64,000 nucleotides of DNA from Falsiroseomonas frigidaquae (lineage in GTDB: Bacteria; Pseudomonadota; Alphaproteobacteria; Acetobacterales; Acetobacteraceae), in NCBI RefSeq assembly GCF_012163145.1, contig NZ_JAAVTX010000001.1, positions 62,001-126,000 on the forward strand, read 5' to 3'. Shown here one piece after another: positions 37,147-45,751 of this stretch. Numbering within the stretch: position 1 is the first letter of the stretch; the number at the start of each line of letters is the position of its first letter. The notes beneath the pieces were generated by a model. The model was given only the letters and a program-made list of their open reading frames with translations. It ran no database searches and was not told the DNA's origin. The position numbers and the translations under genes are program-made.

Positions 37147-38373
37147 TCAGCTGGCGTGCTCACGGGCGCCAGCCAGTACCAGCCAGCCGATCGCGAACAG
37201 CACGGTCAGCGCCACAAGCAGCGTGATCGTGTTGAACATCGCCTTCGGGAAGGTCGCCCGCTCCGGCATGTTCGGCTCGACAACGCGCATCAGGAACACC
37301 TGCTGGCGCTGGGCATCGGCGCGCGCCGCCTCCATCGACCCGATGGCGGAGGCATAGACCCGTTCCGCGAATTCACGCTCGAGCTGCAGGCGCTCATAAC
37401 CCGAAAGCTGCTGCGTCAGCGTCTCGTCGCCACTGGTGCGGCGCTGCCGTTCGGTCGCGATCTGGGCCTGCAGCGCCGCGATGCGGTTGTTGAGCACCTG
37501 GACCTGCGGATTGTCGCGCCGCATGAAGGCCTGCTTTTCCTGCAGTTCCGTCCGTGCGGCCGAAAGCGCCGCCTCCAGCCGCCCGATCGTCTGCACGGCG
37601 GAACCGACGGAGGCGGTGGGGTCCAGCGTCTGCTCCCGCTCGCGGAAGGCGGTCACGGCCGCGCGGGCGGACAGCACGCGTTGCTCGGCGATCTGCACCT
37701 CCTCGCGCCCGACGCGCAGCGTGTCCTGAGAGGTCCGGGCGGAGAAGCGGTTGACCAGATCCTCGGACAGCGCCAGCAGCGCCTCGGCGAGCGCTTGCGC
37801 ATCCTCCGGCCGGTAGGCCAGCACCTTCAGGGTGATGATGCCGGTCTCCAGGTCGTATTCCACGGAGACGCGGCGCCGGTAGTAGCGCAGCAGCCGCTCG
37901 GCTTCCGGATCCTCGTACCAGAGGCGGGAAACGCGGTCGGCTTCGGGCCGGCGCCAGATCTCGGCCAGGTTGAACCGCTGGCTGAGACCGTCCACTGCAT
38001 CGCGGCTATCCACGAAGGACCGTACCGCCTGCGCCTCCTCCGCCCCCGGCCGGACCGCGCCGGCGGAAGCGCCGAGGATGCTGGCGATGCCGGCCGCCCC
38101 GCCGCCGCCGCTGGCACCGGGCCGCCCGCGCACCAGGATGCGGGCCTCGGCCTCGTACATGTCGGCCGCATAGGTCATGTAGTAGGCGCCGACGATGGCG
38201 GTGGGCAGCAGCACGAGCAGCACGTACCAGCCGAGCGCGCTTTTCGGCCGCAGTCGCGCGAACAGGCTGCGCCGCGGCCGCGGCCGCGGCCGCGCCTGCG
38301 GCAGCGGCGCGTCCACGCCGGAGGTGGTGGCGGCCTCAGAGGGCCTTATAGGTGGCGACAGCTTCATCGACAT
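37147..38373 (-). CDS. Capsule export inner-membrane protein, KpsE/PCP-type
   Basis: A 408-residue polysaccharide co-polymerase-like protein with two membrane helices: about residues 48-70 (GWYVLLVLLPTAIVGAYY) and 383-402 (TITLLVALTVLFAIGWLVLA). A large periplasmic coiled-coil part lies between them (EEVQIAEQRVLSARAAVTAF; QLQREFAERVYASAIGSME-like segment near 340). The N-terminus is Pro/Arg-rich and cytoplasmic. KpsE links the ABC transporter to the KpsD channel. Its first 38 bases overlap the 3' end of kpsT. Confidence 0.88.
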   Translation of the reverse strand: MSMKLSPPIRPSEAATTSGVDAPLPQARPRPRPRRSLFARLRPKSALGWYVLLVLLPTAIVGAYYMTYAADMYEAEARILVRGRPGASGGGGAAGIASILGASAGAVRPGAEEAQAVRSFVDSRDAVDGLSQRFNLAEIWRRPEADRVSRLWYEDPEAERLLRYYRRRVSVEYDLETGIITLKVLAYRPEDAQALAEALLALSEDLVNRFSARTSQDTLRVGREEVQIAEQRVLSARAAVTAFREREQTLDPTASVGSAVQTIGRLEAALSAARTELQEKQAFMRRDNPQVQVLNNRIAALQAQIATERQRRTSGDETLTQQLSGYERLQLEREFAERVYASAIGSMEAARADAQRQQVFLMRVVEPNMPERATFPKAMFNTITLLVALTVLFAIGWLVLAGAREHAS

Positions 38374-38986
38374 CCTCGAAGAAGGTCAGACTGCCTTCGT
38401 TCAGCACCGCGGCGGAGCGGCAATACATTTTCAGGTGTTCGGGCACGTGGCTGACCAGCACGAGGGATCGGCCGCGGGTCTTCTCCGCCAGCAATGCCTG
38501 CGCCCGCGCCACGAAGCGCTGGTCGCCGGTCGCCGTCACCTCGTCGATCAGGTAGCAGTCGAAATCAACCGCAAAGGACAAGCCGAGCAGCAGCCGCCCC
38601 ATCATGCCGACCGAATAGGTCTTGGCCGGCATGTCCATGTACGGGCCGAGTTCAGCGAAATCCTCGACGAAGTCGAGCACCTTCTTGATCGGCTGGTTGT
38701 AGATGCGGGCGATGAAGCGGGCATTGTCGGCGCCCGACATCGAATTCTGCAGCCCGACGCCATGCGCCAGCGGCCAGGACACCGTCATCCGGCGCTCGAT
38801 GCGCCCGGAATTGGGGTGCTCCACCCCGGCCAGCATCCGCACCAGCGTCGATTTGCCGGCGCCGTTGCGGCCCAGGATACCCAGCGCATCGCCGGGCCGG
38901 ATGATGCCGGAGACGTTGCGCAGCACGTGCTTCTTGCCGCCGCCGCGCAATTCGTAGTGCTTGGAGACCCGGTCGAAGTAGATCAT
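38336..38986 (-). CDS. kpsT: Capsule polysaccharide ABC transporter, ATPase subunit
   Basis: A 216-residue ATPase that powers capsule export. It has Walker A GRNGAGKST, the ABC signature in the loose form YSVGMMGRLLLGLSFA typical of KpsT, Walker B CYLIDEVTATGD and switch HVPEH. No C-terminal carbohydrate-binding extension is present, matching KpsT rather than the Wzt of O-antigen systems. Its ATG shares one base with the kpsM stop (TGATG) and its 3' end runs into the kpsE-type gene, so the three are one translational unit. Confidence 0.93.
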   Translation of the reverse strand: MIYFDRVSKHYELRGGGKKHVLRNVSGIIRPGDALGILGRNGAGKSTLVRMLAGVEHPNSGRIERRMTVSWPLAHGVGLQNSMSGADNARFIARIYNQPIKKVLDFVEDFAELGPYMDMPAKTYSVGMMGRLLLGLSFAVDFDCYLIDEVTATGDQRFVARAQALLAEKTRGRSLVLVSHVPEHLKMYCRSAAVLNEGSLTFFEDVDEAVATYKAL

Positions 38987-39837
38987 CAGAATTCTAGCTT
39001 CGTGCGCACGGCGCGCACCGCGGCCATGCCGAGCAGGTTAACCAGCACCACCCAGGCGAGCACATAGGGCACATCGTAGTAGGCGGGGATCTGGTCGCCG
39101 AACATGCCGTCGCGCAGCATCTCATGCACATTGGCCTGCGGGTTCCACAGCAGCATCTCGCGCCAGGAACGCGGCAGGTAGTGCAGCGCGAACAGCGCGC
39201 CGGAGAAGGGCAGCGAGATGTAGGTCAGCGGATGCACGATGCGGTCCACCACCTCCCACCGTGCGGCGCCGGCGGCAACCAGCAGGCCAAGGCCATTGGC
39301 GAAGGCGAACAGCAGCAGCAGCGCGAATACCATCGTCGGCAGGTCATGCGGCATGAAGCCGGTGATCCAGGACGTGCCGGCCAGCACGATGATCAGCACG
39401 CAGGTGACCGCGGCCATCTCCAGCAGGTGGCGCGCCAGCATGATGTCGATCAGCCGCACTTGGCGGTGATACATCAGCGTCATATTGGCCTGGAAGGCGG
39501 TGGTGGCGCGGTTGATGATGGCGCGGAAGGCGAAATACGGCGCGTAGCCCACCACCGAGAACAGGAAGGGCGGCACGTTGCCCATTTCCCGCGACGAGAC
39601 GAACGACTTGATGACGCCGATCATGCTGGCCAGCAGCAGCGGCTCCAGGAACAGCCAGAGGAAGCCAAGATGTCCGCGGCCGAAGCGGGTCTGCAACTCG
39701 CGCAGCAGCAGGGCGTGGATGACCCGCCCCTGGACCTTCAGCCCCTCGATCGTACGGTCGAATTGACTCCGCGCAGCCGGAAACCCATCCGGCAACCCCC
39801 TGGGCGGCCCTCCCGGGCCACCGGTGGCCGCACTCAC
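38986..39837 (-). CDS. kpsM: Capsule polysaccharide ABC transporter, permease subunit
   Basis: A 283-residue ABC-2 permease with six predicted membrane helices, partner of KpsT. The amphipathic start (RVIHALLLRELQTRFGRGHLGFLW, here split as RVIHALLLRELQ and FGRGHLGFLWLFLEP) is typical of KpsM. The start is GTG 39837, whose last two bases overlap the TGA of the upstream lipoprotein gene (GTGA). The much longer frame reaching 41244 is antisense to the kpsC-type gene and is not coding. Confidence 0.92.
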   Translation of the reverse strand: MSAATGGPGGPPRGLPDGFPAARSQFDRTIEGLKVQGRVIHALLLRELQTRFGRGHLGFLWLFLEPLLLASMIGVIKSFVSSREMGNVPPFLFSVVGYAPYFAFRAIINRATTAFQANMTLMYHRQVRLIDIMLARHLLEMAAVTCVLIIVLAGTSWITGFMPHDLPTMVFALLLLFAFANGLGLLVAAGAARWEVVDRIVHPLTYISLPFSGALFALHYLPRSWREMLLWNPQANVHEMLRDGMFGDQIPAYYDVPYVLAWVVLVNLLGMAAVRAVRTKLEF

Positions 39838-40250
39838 GGCCTGGCGGCCCCGCCGCCACGCAGCAGGGACCGTGCCTCGACCCAGCCACCCGGAACGGCG
39901 CAGACCAGGCGGGATCGTTCCACCATGCCGGCACCGACCAGCATCTCGCGGCATTCGCGCCCGCTGGCGGCGTAATAGGCGCGCACCAGCCGAACCTGCG
40001 CGGTCTGCCCGTTCGCCAACGTCACCCGATCCACCGCACCGGGCTGCGCCTGGCCCGCCCACACCACCAGCGGGTCGCTCGAGGCCGGGGCGCTGGCCAC
40101 GGGCGTCGCACGACTGCCCAGCCCCTCCGCCCCCAGTCGCGCGCAACCGGTCAAGGCCACCAGCCCCAGCAGCACAACCGTGGCGCGCAGGAGCACAGGG
40201 GCATTGGAGAAGGCAGCCGGCTTGGCCGGCACCTGTGTGCAGTGCATCAT
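39834..40250 (-). CDS. Small lipoprotein of the capsule operon
   Basis: A 138-residue exported protein. The signal peptide (LLRATVVLLGLVALTGC) ends in a lipobox. The mature part has a compact C-terminal domain with YYAASGRECREMLV, then VCAVPGGWVEARSLL: two Cys that can pair. It resembles small DVU3141-like surface lipoproteins found in alphaproteobacterial capsule and exopolysaccharide loci; function is unknown. ATGs at 40250 and 40247 are adjacent. First gene of the kpsM-kpsT-kpsE-kpsD arm, with a 48-base divergent promoter region to the kpsC-type gene. Confidence 0.78.
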   Translation of the reverse strand: MMHCTQVPAKPAAFSNAPVLLRATVVLLGLVALTGCARLGAEGLGSRATPVASAPASSDPLVVWAGQAQPGAVDRVTLANGQTAQVRLVRAYYAASGRECREMLVGAGMVERSRLVCAVPGGWVEARSLLRGGGAARP

Positions 40251-40298
40251 GGTTGTCGAGACTAGCCGAAGCCCTCCGCTTAGGCAAAATGCAAATAC

Positions 40299-42236
40299 AT
40301 GCAGCGACCCATGCAAGGACCCCGGCAAGCACCCCCGCAAGCCGGGGATCACGGCCCCACGCCGGCGGACGCCGCGCTGCCGCCGCTCCGGCTGCCGCCT
40401 GCCGCACTGGCGGCCATCCCTTACCTGCCCGCCTTCTTCCCTGGCCACAGCCTGCTGGCCACGACAGCGGGCGAGGCGCCGACGCTGCAACCAGCCGGGC
40501 CCGACGGCATCCGAAGGGGGAACACCCCTGCGGATCACGCCATGTTGCATTATACAACCGGGCCCTTCCGCTCGCCGCGCCTCGGTGCGCGGCAACTCCC
40601 GCTGCTGCTGGTGATCGCCACCGGACCGGACCCGGTGGCAACTGCGCTGTCCCGCCAGCCGGCAGCACCCGGCCTGGCGCAGGCGCGCCAGGTGATGGCG
40701 GCGATGGCGGCCGGCCGACTCGGCGCCCCACCCGGCCTGCCCCGGCACCACCCCGAGGTCGGTGCTGCCCGCCACATCCTGCTCGACCCCTGCGACCCGG
40801 CCGGGCGGCAGGCCGCGCTGGCCAGGCTGCATGCGCTAAAGGCAGCAGACGAGCCGGTGCTGCTGCTGCGCGACCCCTTCGCGGCTGGCGCCCCCGTGCT
40901 GCCGGGCAGCCTGCCGGCGACCGATCCCTGGTGCCTGCTCGACCTCGGCCTGCCCCTGCACGGCGCCAGCCGCGACCTGGCGCTGCTGGCACTCGCCGCC
41001 GGCGCTGAACTGGCCGATGGCCCCCTGGCCGGCGCCGACGCCGCCACCACCTGGGCCGCCCTGCTCGCCGCCACCCGCGCCGCCGATCCGTTCCGCGGCG
41101 AAGCCTGCAGCATCGAGCAGGGCCTGGACCTGCTCGCCCTGTGGCAGGCGCGGGAGGCAGAGGGGCGCGGCATCGCCGCCTGCCTCGGCATCCACCCCTA
41201 CAAGCGGGAGCGAGTACGCGAACTGCTCGCCTCCGCCGCGCCACCGCCCAGCTTCAGCGGCAATCCGGAACGCGCCGTGGCGCTGGCCGCCCGCCGCGGC
41301 GGCGCCCTGCTCGCCTGGTCCGCCAGCGCGCCCGAGGACCTGCCGGCGCGCTGCGCCGCCGCCGGGGTGGAATTGCGCTGGCTGGAGGATGGCTTCATCC
41401 GCTCCGCCGGCCTTGGCGCCGCCTTCCGCGCCGGCGCCTCCTTCGCCCTGGACCAGTGCGGCCCCTACTACGATCCGGGGCGGGAGAGCGACCTGGCGCG
41501 GCTGCTGGCCACCGCCGAATTCCCGCCCGCCCTGCTCACCCGTGCCCGCGCCCTGCGCCTGGCCGTCGTGGCGCGCGGCGTCACCAAATACAACCTGACC
41601 GGCGCCGTGCCGGAGATCGCAGCACCACCCGGCCGCATCCGCATCCTGGTGCCCGGCCAGGTGGAGGACGACGCCTCCATCCGGCTTGGCGCCGGCCGCG
41701 TGCGCCAGAACCTGCATCTGCTGCGCGCCGTCCGCGCCGCCGCGCCGAAGGCCTTCATCCTGTACAAGCCGCATCCGGACATCGAGGCCGGCTTCCGCCG
41801 CGGCCGCATCGCCGAGGCGGAGCTGGAGGGTCTGGCCGACCAGGTGCTGCGCGGCGTGCCCATGGCGCCGCTGTTCGGGCTGGTGGACGAGGTCCATACC
41901 ATCACCTCCCTCACCGGGTTCGAGGCGCTGCTGCGCGGCCTGCCCGTCACCTGCTGGGGCACGCCCTTCTATGCCGGCTGGGGCCTGACGGAGGATCGCG
42001 GCCCGCCCGCCACCCCGCCCCGCAGCCGCCACCTGACGCTTGACGAACTGGTGGCCGGGGCGCTGATCCTCTATCCGCGCTGCATCGACCCGCTGACCCG
42101 CCTGCCCTGCCCGCCCGAGGTGCTGCTGGACCGTATGGACCGCCCGGACCTGTTCCCCACCGGCCGCCGCGCCCGGCTGCGCGCGCTGCAGGGCTTCCTC
42201 ACGCGCAGCATCGCCCGCCTGCGAGGCTGGCAATGA
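40299..42236 (+). CDS. Capsule polysaccharide biosynthesis protein, KpsC/RkpJ-type Kdo transferase
   Basis: A 645-residue protein. Residues about 290-620 form one KpsC-type module: LGIHPYKRERVRELL, LEDGFIRSAGLGA, YYDPGRESDLARLL, VARGVTKYNL, PGQVEDDASIRLGAG, YKPHPDIEAG, TSLTGFEALLRG and PFYAGWGLTEDRG. KpsC builds the poly-beta-Kdo linker that ties capsule to its lipid. E. coli KpsC has two such modules; here the first 290 residues are only distantly related or unrelated. The start is uncertain (ATG 40299 or 40311; no clear ribosome site). Its stop overlaps the next SDR gene (ATGA). Confidence 0.88.
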   Translation: MQRPMQGPRQAPPQAGDHGPTPADAALPPLRLPPAALAAIPYLPAFFPGHSLLATTAGEAPTLQPAGPDGIRRGNTPADHAMLHYTTGPFRSPRLGARQLPLLLVIATGPDPVATALSRQPAAPGLAQARQVMAAMAAGRLGAPPGLPRHHPEVGAARHILLDPCDPAGRQAALARLHALKAADEPVLLLRDPFAAGAPVLPGSLPATDPWCLLDLGLPLHGASRDLALLALAAGAELADGPLAGADAATTWAALLAATRAADPFRGEACSIEQGLDLLALWQAREAEGRGIAACLGIHPYKRERVRELLASAAPPPSFSGNPERAVALAARRGGALLAWSASAPEDLPARCAAAGVELRWLEDGFIRSAGLGAAFRAGASFALDQCGPYYDPGRESDLARLLATAEFPPALLTRARALRLAVVARGVTKYNLTGAVPEIAAPPGRIRILVPGQVEDDASIRLGAGRVRQNLHLLRAVRAAAPKAFILYKPHPDIEAGFRRGRIAEAELEGLADQVLRGVPMAPLFGLVDEVHTITSLTGFEALLRGLPVTCWGTPFYAGWGLTEDRGPPATPPRSRHLTLDELVAGALILYPRCIDPLTRLPCPPEVLLDRMDRPDLFPTGRRARLRALQGFLTRSIARLRGWQ

Positions 42237-43015
42237 TGGGCGCACCGAACGGCATCGTCATCAGCGGCGCCTCCCGCGGCCTCGGCGCCGCGCTGGCCCG
42301 GCGCTTCGCCGCCCCCGGCACCCGCCTGCTGCTGACCGCGCGCTCCGCCACGGCGCTGGAGGCGGTGGCGCAGGAATGCCGGACCCGCGGCGCCAGCGTC
42401 ACCACCGCCCCGCTCGACATCACCGACGCCGCCGGCATCGCCACGGCGCTGGCCGCCTTCGAGGCCACCGGGCCGGTGGACCTGGTCGTCGCCAATGCCG
42501 GCACCTCCGCCGGCACCGCGCCGGACGGCACGCCCGAAGACACCGCCGCCGCCGCACGACAGGTCGCGGTGAACCTGATCGGCGCCATCAACCTGATCGG
42601 TCCCCTGCTGCCCGGCATGCGGGCGCGCGGCGCCGGGCGGATCGGCCTGATCGCCTCCGTCGCCGGCTTCCGCGGCCTGCCCGACTTTCCCGCCTACTGC
42701 GCCAGCAAGGCAGGGCTGATCGCCTGGGGCCAGGGCCTGCGCGCCGCCGAAGCGCCGCGCGGCCTGCGCGTCACCATCATCACCCCCGGCTTCTTCGAAA
42801 GCGCCATGGGCGAACGCTTCCACGGCCCCCGCCTGTTCCTGCTGACCCAGGACCAGGCCGCCGACCGGGTCCACCAGGCCCTGCAAGCCGGCCACCCCAA
42901 CGCCGCCTTCCCCTGGCCCCTCGCCCTGACCCTGCGCCTGCTCGCCCTGATGCCCCCGCGCCTCGGTGACTGGGCCAGCCGCCGCATGCGGTTCCGGGTG
43001 AGCCCGGAGGGGTAA
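42233..43015 (+). CDS. SDR-family reductase of the capsule locus (RkpH-like)
   Basis: A 260-residue short-chain dehydrogenase: nucleotide loop ISGASRGLGAALA with a following Arg (TARSATAL) that favours NADPH, VANAGTSAG, catalytic IASVAGFRG and YCASKAGL. The C-terminal part with LRLLALMPPRLGDW is hydrophobic, suggesting a membrane-associated lipid substrate, as in 3-ketosphinganine reductases and RkpH. Translationally coupled to the kpsC-type gene. I infer that it reduces the 3-keto group left by the alpha-oxoamine synthase encoded at 45748-47070. Confidence 0.87.
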   Translation: MMGAPNGIVISGASRGLGAALARRFAAPGTRLLLTARSATALEAVAQECRTRGASVTTAPLDITDAAGIATALAAFEATGPVDLVVANAGTSAGTAPDGTPEDTAAAARQVAVNLIGAINLIGPLLPGMRARGAGRIGLIASVAGFRGLPDFPAYCASKAGLIAWGQGLRAAEAPRGLRVTIITPGFFESAMGERFHGPRLFLLTQDQAADRVHQALQAGHPNAAFPWPLALTLRLLALMPPRLGDWASRRMRFRVSPEG

Positions 43016-43029
43016 GGCGCGGGTGGCTT

Positions 43030-43233
43030 GCAGGAGGGGCGCTGCCCCTCCTGCACCTCCCCGCCAGGACCCGGGTCCTGGACCTCGTGATTCGTCAGTG
43101 ATGGTGGCGGAGGGGCCGGTGCGCGCTCCATGCTCGCGGTCGTCCCGGCCCCTCCGCCACCTTCACCCAGGTCCTCGCGGTCCAGGGGCCCGAGGCCCCT
43201 GGTCGGGGGTGCAGGGGGCTGACGCCCCCCTGC
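43030..43233. repeat. Cluster of five palindromes between convergent capsule genes
   Basis: Within about 200 bases there are five inverted repeats: 43030-43054 (11-bp arms, GCT loop), 43064-43081 (CCAGGACCCGGGTCCTGG, perfect), 43103-43119 with 43145-43161 (17-bp perfect arms), 43182-43202 (9-bp arms, CGA loop) and 43211-43233 (imperfect). The block fills the gap between the convergent SDR and kpsS-type genes. It contains no open frame I would support. It could block transcription from both sides; similar GC-palindrome blocks occur between genes in this bacterial group. Confidence 0.8.
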
Positions 43234-43244
43234 CATCACCCGCG

Positions 43245-44564
43245 CTACACCTCGGCGCTGGTCCGTGCCGGCGCCTGCAGGCCCGGGCCGACGCGGTCGG
43301 CGTGGAGGGTCGCGACGATGGCCTGCACGGCCGCGGCGCGGCCTTCGGTGCCGTAGAATACGCCGCGGAGTTGGGTGGTGGCTTGCAGGGCGGCCAGGAA
43401 GGCGTCGCGCAGCGACAGGTCGGGCAGTTCCGCCTCGGCCCAGAAGCGGTCGAGCGGCCCCTGGTGCGCCAGGCCCGGCACGTTCCACACCGCCTCGCCC
43501 AGCGCCTTGGCCGGGCGGCCGAGGGCCAGGGCGCGCAGCCCCACGGTGCTGTTGATGGTGATCAGGCCGCGCCCGCGCAGCAGCATGGCGTCCAGCGGCC
43601 CGTGATGCGCCACATGGACGCGGCCCTGCACTCCGGCGCGGCGCGCCATGGCGTTCACCCGGCGACCCCAGCGTTTCACGCAGGGGTCCAGCGGGTGCAC
43701 CTTCACCAGAAGCTGCGCCTCGGGTGGGGCCATGCGGGCAAAGCTGTCGAGCACCTCCGCGATCGGCGTGTCGAGGTCGGGGTAGGGCGAATAGGCGCGG
43801 ACGGAGAAATCCGTCTCCATCTGCATGGCGAACAGCCAGAACGGCGCGCTGCCGATCGCCTCCAGCGCGCGCAGCCCTTCCGCATGCTCCGCGCGGCGCC
43901 GCAGCAGGCGCCGGGCGATGCCGAGATAGGTGTAGATCGGGTGGTGCAGCTGGTGGCTGACGTAGCGCGGGAACGGCCAGGGGGCGAGGTTGGCCAGGTG
44001 GTAGGCCACGTCCCATTGTGCCTGCAGGCGAAAATCGTCGCGATAGCGCTCCGTCAGGTCGGCCGGCGGCAGGCCCTGGGCGAGGGCCTGGATGGCGCCC
44101 GGGTCGCGCGGGAAATGACTGTCCCCACCCATGCCGTCGCGTTCCAGGGTCACCCAATCCGGGCGGAAATAGCCGAAATCGGTCACGGCCACGGTCACGC
44201 CGCGCCGATGCGCGGCGGCGATGGCGGCACGGTGGTAGGCGCGCTGTTCGCCGAGCAGCAGGATATCCGTGATGCCATGCTTATCGAGGTAGTCGGCGAT
44301 GAACTCCGGCCAGGCGGTCTGCGTCCCCTGGTAGTCCACCGCCGGGCGCACGCCCGGCATCTGGCGCCAGAACAGGCGGTCGCCCAGCGACAGGTTGATG
44401 CGGTGCACGACATGGCCGAGCTGCGCGAGCCCGGCCGCGACCTCGAAGAAGACCGGGCTGATCGGCCCCTGAAGGAACAGGAAGTGCCGAGGGCCGGTCC
44501 GGGGCCGGGCCTGAGTTTCCCCGGTCCGGTCCGGCGGAGATGCGTGCGAAGGATGGGGCGGCAT
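43245..44564 (-). CDS. Capsule polysaccharide biosynthesis protein, KpsS-type
   Basis: A 439-residue protein of the capsule_synth (KpsS/LipB) family, which adds the first Kdo to the lipid acceptor in group 2 capsules. Marks are FLFLQGPISPVFFEVAAGL, RINLSLGDRLFW, VTDFGYFRPDWVTLE, LVKVHPLDP and ITINSTVGLRALALGRP. I chose ATG 44564; the frame upstream is antisense or out of phase with the GNAT gene. It is the last gene of the arm that begins with the glycosyltransferase and PKS, 71 bases after the GNAT gene. Confidence 0.88.
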   Translation of the reverse strand: MPPHPSHASPPDRTGETQARPRTGPRHFLFLQGPISPVFFEVAAGLAQLGHVVHRINLSLGDRLFWRQMPGVRPAVDYQGTQTAWPEFIADYLDKHGITDILLLGEQRAYHRAAIAAAHRRGVTVAVTDFGYFRPDWVTLERDGMGGDSHFPRDPGAIQALAQGLPPADLTERYRDDFRLQAQWDVAYHLANLAPWPFPRYVSHQLHHPIYTYLGIARRLLRRRAEHAEGLRALEAIGSAPFWLFAMQMETDFSVRAYSPYPDLDTPIAEVLDSFARMAPPEAQLLVKVHPLDPCVKRWGRRVNAMARRAGVQGRVHVAHHGPLDAMLLRGRGLITINSTVGLRALALGRPAKALGEAVWNVPGLAHQGPLDRFWAEAELPDLSLRDAFLAALQATTQLRGVFYGTEGRAAAVQAIVATLHADRVGPGLQAPARTSAEV

Positions 44565-44635
44565 GTGCACCCCATAGCCATCACCGGTGCCGAAACTGTC
44601 AATGCCGGGAAGTACCTGGTCGGTTTCGCGAGGTT

Positions 44636-45751
44636 TCACACAACCGTGCCCCGCCACAGCCGCCAGCGCCCGCTGACCGGCGCGGGCAGCCGCGCCATGG
44701 CATTCCGCATTGCCGCGTTGCCCTCCAGGATCCAGGAGATTTCCAGCCTTTGCCAACCGCGCCGTGCGGCGAGGCCGATCGCCTCCCGCAGCAGGGCGCC
44801 CATGGCGAGCGCGCTGGCCGGGTGCCCCCGGAAGGCCTGTGTGATGCCGAGCATGGGCACCCGCGCGGAGGCCACGCGCCCGGCCAGCACGCCCACCAGC
44901 CGCAGCCAGCCGAACGGCAGCAGGCGGCCATTGGCGGGCATCGCCGCGGCCAGGTTCGGCACCACGGCGACCAGCCCGACCGGCGTACGGTCCCAATCGG
45001 CGAAGACGACCTCGCCGGACCACAACAGCGGGCGCAGCAGCTTGCCGAGGCTTTCCACCTCCGCCGGGCGCAGCGGCACGGCGCCCCAATTGGCGCCCCA
45101 GGCATCGTTGTAGAGCGCGGCGATGCGGCGGACCTCGCCGGCGAAGTCGCGCCGGTCCATCACCCGCAGGCGCAGCCGCGCCATATCCGCCGGGCGTTTC
45201 AGCGCCAGCGCGGCGAACCGCGCCGAGTGGCGCTCGGCCGGCACATCCAGCGTGCAGGCCAGTACGTCCTGCACCGGCAGCAGGCCAGCGGCATCCAGCA
45301 TGGCGGGCAGCCATCCGGGCGTGCCCGGCATGCGGAGCATCGGCGGCCGGTCATGGAAGCCGATCTGCGCGCCGACCTCATGGTTGATGGTGAAGGACAA
45401 CGGGCCGGTCATCTCCGCCCGGCCCTGTGCGCGGATGAAGTCACGCGCCGCACCCAGCAGCGCCGCCACCACCGCCGGGTCCTGCTCGGTGCAGAGGAAG
45501 CCGAAGCTGGCGGGTGCGGTGGCATCATGCGGCACGCAGGCGGCGATGCGCCCGACCGGGTTGCCATCGCGCCAGGCCAGGAAGCGGGCCACGTGATGAT
45601 CCGCCAGGAAGTGAAAAAAGCCCGGATCGAACATCCGCGCCTCCTCCCACCGCAGCGGCACGGACCAGCCGAGGTGGCGCAGCCGTGCCGGCAGGGCGTG
45701 GAAGGCGCGTGCTTCCGCGGCGGTGGCGACAAGGCTGGCGTGCAGGCTCAC
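44636..45751 (-). CDS. GNAT-superfamily N-acyltransferase, YghO-type
   Basis: A 371-residue protein related to E. coli YghO: PARLRHLGWSVPLRW, DPGFFHFLADHHVARFLAW, RIAACVPHDAT then FGFLCTEQDPAVVAALLGAA, GPLSFTINHEVGAQIGFHD and PPMLRMPGTPGWLPAMLDAAG. Two GNAT-like halves are apparent. A GNAT-superfamily enzyme serves as ceramide synthase in Caulobacter; whether this protein is its functional equivalent is inference from position. It starts with GTG 45751, overlapping the alpha-oxoamine synthase stop (GTGA), so the two are made together. Confidence 0.82.
   Translation of the reverse strand: MSLHASLVATAAEARAFHALPARLRHLGWSVPLRWEEARMFDPGFFHFLADHHVARFLAWRDGNPVGRIAACVPHDATAPASFGFLCTEQDPAVVAALLGAARDFIRAQGRAEMTGPLSFTINHEVGAQIGFHDRPPMLRMPGTPGWLPAMLDAAGLLPVQDVLACTLDVPAERHSARFAALALKRPADMARLRLRVMDRRDFAGEVRRIAALYNDAWGANWGAVPLRPAEVESLGKLLRPLLWSGEVVFADWDRTPVGLVAVVPNLAAAMPANGRLLPFGWLRLVGVLAGRVASARVPMLGITQAFRGHPASALAMGALLREAIGLAARRGWQRLEISWILEGNAAMRNAMARLPAPVSGRWRLWRGTVV

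Noticed and set aside
39838-41244. Long N-terminal extension of the kpsM frame
   Set aside because: It is antisense to the lipoprotein and KpsC-type genes and low in complexity; the KpsM homology begins after GTG 39837.
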